A stretch of DNA of 9,331 bases from an uncultured Lachnospiraceae bacterium (GTDB lineage Bacteria > Bacillota > Clostridia > Lachnospirales > Lachnospiraceae), in contig CAPNGW010000079.1 of the NCBI GenBank assembly GCA_948665105.1, positions 1 through 9,331 on the forward strand, given 5' to 3'. Shown piece by piece: positions 6,224 to 9,331 of this stretch. The notes under the pieces are model-generated. The model made no database searches and was not told the DNA's origin. It saw only the letters and a program-made list of their open reading frames with translations. Within the stretch, counting starts at the first letter, position 1. Each line of letters opens with the position of its first letter. Both the position numbers and the translations under genes were made by a program.

Positions 6224-6256
6224 CAAACTAAAAACAAAGAAAGAGAGGAAAAGACT

Positions 6257-6922
6257 ATGAAGAAAAAAGGTACGTTGTATCTGGTACAGATGGCGCTTTT
6301 GGTAGCCATCATCATTCTGATGGCTTTTACCCCCATCGGTTACATTCGTATGCCGGGACTTGAAATCACCCTGATTGTGGTGCCGGTGGCTGTGGGAGCC
6401 GTACTCATGGGGCCTGCAGGCGGAGCCATTCTGGGAGGCGTGTTCGGAATCACCAGCTTTATCCAGTGCTTCGGCATGAGCCCTTTTGGAGCGGCGCTGC
6501 TTCAGATTAATCCCGTATGGACGTTTCTGGTGTGCGTGCCCACCCGTATTTTGGCCGGCTGGCTGGCAGGACTGATATTTTACGGTATGCAGAAGTTAAG
6601 GAGCAAAGGAATGGAGAAGAAGGGTTTTCAGGCGGAGGGCAATGGAGAGAAGAGCTCCTTTACAAAATATCTGCCCCATTACGTGGCAAACCTTGCCTGC
6701 CCGGTTTTCAATACGATTTTCTTTATGTCAACATTATGTATTTTCTTTTTCCAGACAGACTTTATCCAGGGCCTGGCGGGCGGAGCAAATGTTTTTGCCT
6801 TCGTGGTTGCCTTCGTGGGAATCAACGGTCTTATAGAAGCGGCCACCTGCTTTGTGGTGGGAAGCGCTATTTCCCAGGTGCTGGTTCGGGTGCTTCGAAA
6901 TACTTCTGTGACAGAAGTGTGA
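6257..6922 (+). CDS. ECF transporter S component (substrate unknown)
   Basis: A 221-residue integral membrane protein that resembles substrate-binding S components of energy-coupling factor (ECF) vitamin transporters (PF12822-type). S components bind a vitamin or precursor and dock onto a shared EcfA/EcfA'/EcfT module, which is not in this window. About six hydrophobic segments are visible: near 8-28, 35-52, 54-70, 80-110, 142-165 and 175-210. The loop 112-135 is charged and cytoplasmic-looking. The N-terminal QMALLVAI resembles the small-residue helix that contacts EcfT. The family-like stretch GPAGGAILGGVFGITSF is at 52-68. A pantothenate-type (PanT) or HmpT-type substrate class is possible but cannot be decided from sequence alone. 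The start ATG follows GAGAGG at 6243-6248. It is probably a single-gene transcript. Confidence 0.8.
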   Translation: MKKKGTLYLVQMALLVAIIILMAFTPIGYIRMPGLEITLIVVPVAVGAVLMGPAGGAILGGVFGITSFIQCFGMSPFGAALLQINPVWTFLVCVPTRILAGWLAGLIFYGMQKLRSKGMEKKGFQAEGNGEKSSFTKYLPHYVANLACPVFNTIFFMSTLCIFFFQTDFIQGLAGGANVFAFVVAFVGINGLIEAATCFVVGSAISQVLVRVLRNTSVTEV

Positions 6923-6927
6923 ATTTT
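6900..6927 (+). terminator. Weak terminator-like hairpin at the end of the ECF gene
   Basis: ACTTCTG (6902-6908) pairs with CAGAAGT (6912-6918) around a TGA loop, extendable by two pairs, and is followed by GAATTTT. The hairpin lies in the last codons and touches the stop. The T-run is only four bases, so termination may be partial. Confidence 0.4.
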
Positions 6928-6939
6928 CTGTAAAGGGGC

Positions 6940-6968
6940 TTGCCAGAAGCACCGGAAACAGGTAGAAT
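6940..6968 (+). promoter_or_regulatory. Promoter of the hemerythrin gene
   Basis: TTGCCA (6940-6945), a 17-base spacer and TAGAAT (6963-6968) fit the sigma-A consensus with one mismatch in each hexamer. Transcription would start near 6975, giving a leader of about 68 bases, rich in A and T, that ends in the strong AAAGGAGGA site at 7028-7036. Confidence 0.6.
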
Positions 6969-7042
6969 AAGAAACGGTAATAATTTAAAAAGAAAGATAC
7001 TCTTGGGCAGAAATAAATATTATTTTAAAGGAGGATAGTATT

Positions 7043-7438
7043 ATGTACGAGATGAAGCCAGAGTATTTTACAGGAATTGAGGTGGTAGATTCGGAGCATA
7101 AACGTCTGTTTGAACTGGCAGAGCAGACTTATCAGTTGTTAAAAGCCGAGTATATTCCCGACAAGTATGACCATGTCAAGGATTTGCTTATCGAGCTTCG
7201 GGAGTATACAGAAAAGCACTTTGCCGATGAGGAAGAGTATATGGAGAGTATCCAATATAAGAGGATTACCTCCCAGCGGCTTCAGCACAGGAACTTCATC
7301 AAGAAGCTTTCGGAAGTGGATGTGGACGAGGTCATTGATGAAGATCCGGAGAAAGCAATAGAGGAAATTCTTAACTTCCTGACCAAATGGCTGGTGCATC
7401 ATATTTTTGAGATGGACATGATGATTGGAAAGGATTAA
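7043..7438 (+). CDS. Bacterial hemerythrin-like diiron protein
   Basis: A single-domain, 131-residue hemerythrin. These four-helix proteins hold a non-heme diiron site that binds oxygen; in anaerobes they are thought to serve in oxygen sensing, scavenging or iron handling in the cytoplasm. Ligand motifs seen are H19 (VVDSEHKRLF), H59 and E63 (TEKHFADEEEYM), H82 (LQHRNF), and H120 with D125 (WLVHHIFEMD). The usual HxxxH pair in the third helix is incomplete: by alignment of YKRITSQRLQHRNF with the typical YPxxxxHxxxHxxF, the first His is Q78. H119, beside H120, is extra. Length is normal for the single-domain class. The start is set by AAAGGAGGA at 7028-7036. It has its own promoter and precedes mrp by 82 bases without a clear terminator between them, so read-through into mrp is possible. 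Confidence 0.92.
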   Translation: MYEMKPEYFTGIEVVDSEHKRLFELAEQTYQLLKAEYIPDKYDHVKDLLIELREYTEKHFADEEEYMESIQYKRITSQRLQHRNFIKKLSEVDVDEVIDEDPEKAIEEILNFLTKWLVHHIFEMDMMIGKD

Positions 7439-7439
7439 T

Positions 7440-7474
7440 CGCCAATAATCCCCGTGGGATTGGATTATACGGCG
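7440..7474. repeat. Hairpin-forming inverted repeat between hemerythrin and mrp
   Basis: ATAATCC (7445-7451) pairs with GGATTAT (7462-7468), flanked by CGCC (7440-7443) with GGCG (7471-7474), making a stem of 11 pairs with a small internal loop. An alternative, mutually exclusive hairpin pairs AATCCC (7447-7452) with GGGATT (7456-7461). No T-run follows, so it is not a normal terminator. It could be an mRNA processing or stability element between the two genes, or a protein site. Confidence 0.45.
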
Positions 7475-7520
7475 TCAACATAAAGAGGTGTTGGCCGTTG
7501 GGCCGAAGGAGGAAATAAAA

Positions 7521-8369
7521 ATGGCGGAAAATGAAGGGTGCAGCAGCGCGTCCAGCTGTGGAAGAGAGAGCTGTGAGGGCTGTCCCGGAAGCAGCAAAGG
7601 AGCGCCGGAGAGCTTCCAGGAACAGTTGAATGAATATTCATCTGTAAAAAAAGTAATCGGTGTGGTCAGCGGCAAGGGCGGCGTAGGAAAATCCTTCGTC
7701 ACTGCGGCGTTGGCCAACGCTATGACCGGAAAGGGCTATAAGGTGGGTATTCTGGATGCGGATATCACAGGACCTTCCATTCCCAGAATGTTTGGCATTC
7801 ACGGCCCCACCCAGGGAAGTGAGATGGGTATTCTGCCCATCAGTTCCGAAAACGGAATTAAGATTATGTCCCTGAATCTTCTGGTGGACGATGAGGAATC
7901 CCCTGTGGTATGGCGTGGCCCTATCATAGCCGGAACCGTAAAACAATTCTGGAGCGATGTGTTCTGGGGAGAGCTGGATTATCTCTTTGTGGATATGCCT
8001 CCGGGAACCGGGGATGTTCCCCTCACGGTATTTCAGTCGTTGCCGGTTAATGGGATTGTCATTGTCACCTCTCCTCAGGAGCTGGTGCAGATGATTGTGA
8101 AGAAGGCCATTCATATGGCCGGCATGATGGATATTCCTGTTCTGGGATTGGTGGAGAATTACAGCTACTTAAAGTGTCCCGACTGCGGGCGGGAAATCTC
8201 CATATTTGGGGAGAGCCATATAGAGACCGTGGCGGGAGAGCTGGGAATCCCGGTACTGGGTAAGCTTCCGCTGGATCCGGAATACGCCGCGCTGGCTGAC
8301 CGGGGAGAATTCCACCGGATGGAAAATCCATTTCTTGACAGGGCCGTAAAAGCGGTCAGTGAAATTTGA
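7521..8369 (+). CDS. mrp: Mrp/NBP35-type P-loop ATPase, Fe-S cluster carrier
   Basis: A 282-residue member of the Mrp/ApbC/NBP35 family, which binds and transfers [4Fe-4S] clusters to target enzymes in the cytoplasm. The deviant Walker A is SGKGGVGKS (residues 50-58, after VKKVIGVV); the switch regions are LDADITGPSIPRMFG (78-92) and VDMPPGTGD (157-165). The C-terminal cluster-bridging CPDC (C219, C222) is present. An N-terminal cysteine-rich stretch (C7, C13, C18, C21) resembles the extra cluster region of NBP35-type members, though its spacing (CX5CX4CX2C) is not the eukaryotic CX13CX2CX5C. The ATG at 7521 is chosen for AAGGAGG at 7506-7512; an upstream in-frame TTG at 7488 has no such site. 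The gene ends just before a strong terminator. Its place behind a diiron protein suits iron metabolism, but the link is inferred. Confidence 0.93.
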   Translation: MAENEGCSSASSCGRESCEGCPGSSKGAPESFQEQLNEYSSVKKVIGVVSGKGGVGKSFVTAALANAMTGKGYKVGILDADITGPSIPRMFGIHGPTQGSEMGILPISSENGIKIMSLNLLVDDEESPVVWRGPIIAGTVKQFWSDVFWGELDYLFVDMPPGTGDVPLTVFQSLPVNGIVIVTSPQELVQMIVKKAIHMAGMMDIPVLGLVENYSYLKCPDCGREISIFGESHIETVAGELGIPVLGKLPLDPEYAALADRGEFHRMENPFLDRAVKAVSEI

Positions 8370-8370
8370 T

Positions 8371-8418
8371 AAAAAACCACAGGAGTCGGGTGTATTACCG
8401 GATTTCTTGTGGTTTTTT
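8371..8418 (+). terminator. Strong intrinsic terminator after mrp
   Basis: AAAAAACCACA (8371-8381) and TGTGGTTTTTT (8408-8418) are perfect 11-base arms, and pairing continues inwards partly through TCGG with CCGG. The right arm ends in six Ts. It follows the mrp stop by one base. The A-run on the left could also let it work on the other strand, but no gene is found there. Confidence 0.92.
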
Positions 8419-8441
8419 CACGCCGTTTTATCGGTGGGCAA

Positions 8442-8453
8442 CATAAATTTATG
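8442..8453. promoter_or_regulatory. Perfect 12-base palindrome upstream of the uracil permease gene
   Basis: CATAAATTTATG is an exact palindrome seven bases ahead of the ribosome binding site of the permease gene. It may be an operator, or chance in AT-rich DNA. I see no convincing -35/-10 pair in the 53-base gap 8419-8471, and no PyrR-type attenuator. Confidence 0.25.
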
Positions 8454-8471
8454 ACATGCGGAGGAAGAGAC

Positions 8472-9331
8472 ATGAAAGAAAAAACAATGTTACAAAAACT
8501 GATTCTGGGAATACAGCACGTGCTGGCCATGTTCGGAGCAACGGTGCTGGTGCCGGCGCTGACGGGATTGAATACGTCCATTACACTGTTCTGCGCCGGG
8601 GTGGGAACGTTGATATTCCATCTGGTGACCAAGGGGAAGGTGCCGGTATTCTTAGGCTCCAGCTTTGCATTTATGGGCGGCATTATTGCCATTATCGGGG
8701 ATTCCCGGGCCGGGGATGCGGATTATATGGAGAAGCTGGCGGCGGTAAAGGGAGCCCTGATTGTTGCGGGACTGATTTATGTGGTGTTTGCAGCTCTCAT
8801 TAAGCTGGTGGGGTATGAGAAGGTTAACAAGCTGCTGCCTCCCATCGTCACAGGGCCCATTATTATTGTCATCGGCCTTCGGCTCAGCAGCTCAGCAATT
8901 TCAAATGCCTTTTACTGGGAGGGGGCCTTCAGCATGAAAGCGGTGGCGGTGACCGGGGTGGTGCTTTTTACCATCATAGCTATTTCCGTGTTTGCCAAAG
9001 GGATATTTAATCTGATGCCCATTCTGTTTGGTATTATTGCGGGCTTCCTTATAAGCATTCCCATGGGATTTACAGATTTTGCTATAATGTCGGAGGCCAG
9101 CTTCTTTTCCTTCATGGACAAAAGTATCATGGAACAGGTGCTTTGCATGCCCGCATTCCGGGCGGATGCCATTCTTGCCATCGCGCCCATTGCATTGGTA
9201 ACGCTTATTGAGCATGTGGGTGATATCACCACCAACAGCGCGGTGGTGGGTCAGAATTTCATGGTTGAGCCGGGAATTCACAGAACCATCTTGGGTGACG
9301 GCCTGGCCACGGCCTTTGCCGGCCTTCTGGG
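8472..9331 (+). CDS. uraA: Uracil permease, NCS2 family, 5' part
   Basis: The first 286 residues of a nucleobase:cation symporter-2 transporter that runs past the right edge (typical length about 430). It is predicted to import uracil, and perhaps xanthine or other bases, through the membrane with protons. The opening matches UraA/PyrP closely: IQHVLAMFGATVLVPALTGL at residues 14-33, then KGKVPVFLGSSFAFMGG at 54-70, which form the first helices and the half-helix of the core domain. IALVTLIEHVGDITTNSA at 240-257 holds E247, equivalent to the substrate-binding glutamate of E. coli UraA TM8. PGIHRTILGDGLAT follows at 267-280. The ATG is set by GGAGGA at 8460-8465. The frame is open to the window end. 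The terminator ahead makes it a separate transcription unit. Uracil is favoured over xanthine by the overall match, but specificity is not proven. Confidence 0.92.
   Translation, partial: MKEKTMLQKLILGIQHVLAMFGATVLVPALTGLNTSITLFCAGVGTLIFHLVTKGKVPVFLGSSFAFMGGIIAIIGDSRAGDADYMEKLAAVKGALIVAGLIYVVFAALIKLVGYEKVNKLLPPIVTGPIIIVIGLRLSSSAISNAFYWEGAFSMKAVAVTGVVLFTIIAISVFAKGIFNLMPILFGIIAGFLISIPMGFTDFAIMSEASFFSFMDKSIMEQVLCMPAFRADAILAIAPIALVTLIEHVGDITTNSAVVGQNFMVEPGIHRTILGDGLATAFAGLL

Noticed and set aside
8408..8447. A promoter for uraA overlapping the mrp terminator
   Set aside because: Candidate hexamers such as TTGTGG or TTTTCA have no acceptable -10 box at 16-18 bases, so no promoter is claimed.

Overview
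The window looks like chromosomal DNA of an anaerobic, moderate-GC Clostridia member, most likely Lachnospiraceae-like. The reasons are strong AGGAGG-type ribosome binding sites, sigma-A type promoters, short intergenic gaps, and typical gene families: SelD, an Fe-S aldo/keto reductase, an ECF S component, a bacterial hemerythrin, an Mrp ATPase and a UraA permease. The taxonomic placement is inference from protein flavour, not a search result. No rRNA, tRNA, CRISPR array, insertion sequence or phage gene was seen.

Layout. Positions 1-3863 are all on the + strand: the 3' end of selD, a ferredoxin-fused aldo/keto reductase, a small AT-rich DUF3788-like gene, a NYN-domain protein with two LOTUS/OST-HTH domains, an RNase HI with an N-terminal hybrid-binding domain, and a doubtful 66-codon ORF. 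A long shared hairpin (3849-3899) separates this block from the - strand pair hflK-hflC (5914 down to 3925), which encodes two SPFH membrane proteins expected to form a complex around the FtsH protease. hflK has a perfect consensus promoter. A 328-base divergent region (5929-6256) holds that promoter, a compact palindrome, a second promoter and a structured leader for an ECF transporter S component. Then come, on the + strand, a hemerythrin with its own promoter, an Mrp/NBP35 Fe-S carrier ATPase ending in a strong terminator, and a uracil permease running off the right edge.

How the genes fit together. Most are housekeeping or accessory metabolism: selenium activation, redox chemistry, Fe-S assembly, oxygen/iron handling, membrane protein quality control, and vitamin and pyrimidine uptake. 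The most suggestive pairing is the NYN-LOTUS protein 8 bases upstream of RNase HI. It looks like a small RNA or RNA:DNA-hybrid processing unit. The hemerythrin followed by Mrp could be a small iron/oxygen-related pair.

No clearly new multi-gene system is visible. The points most worth a second look are the NYN-LOTUS/RNase HI pair, the non-canonical active site of the aldo/keto reductase, the missing iron-ligand histidine in the hemerythrin, and the structured ECF leader that starts at the predicted transcription start.
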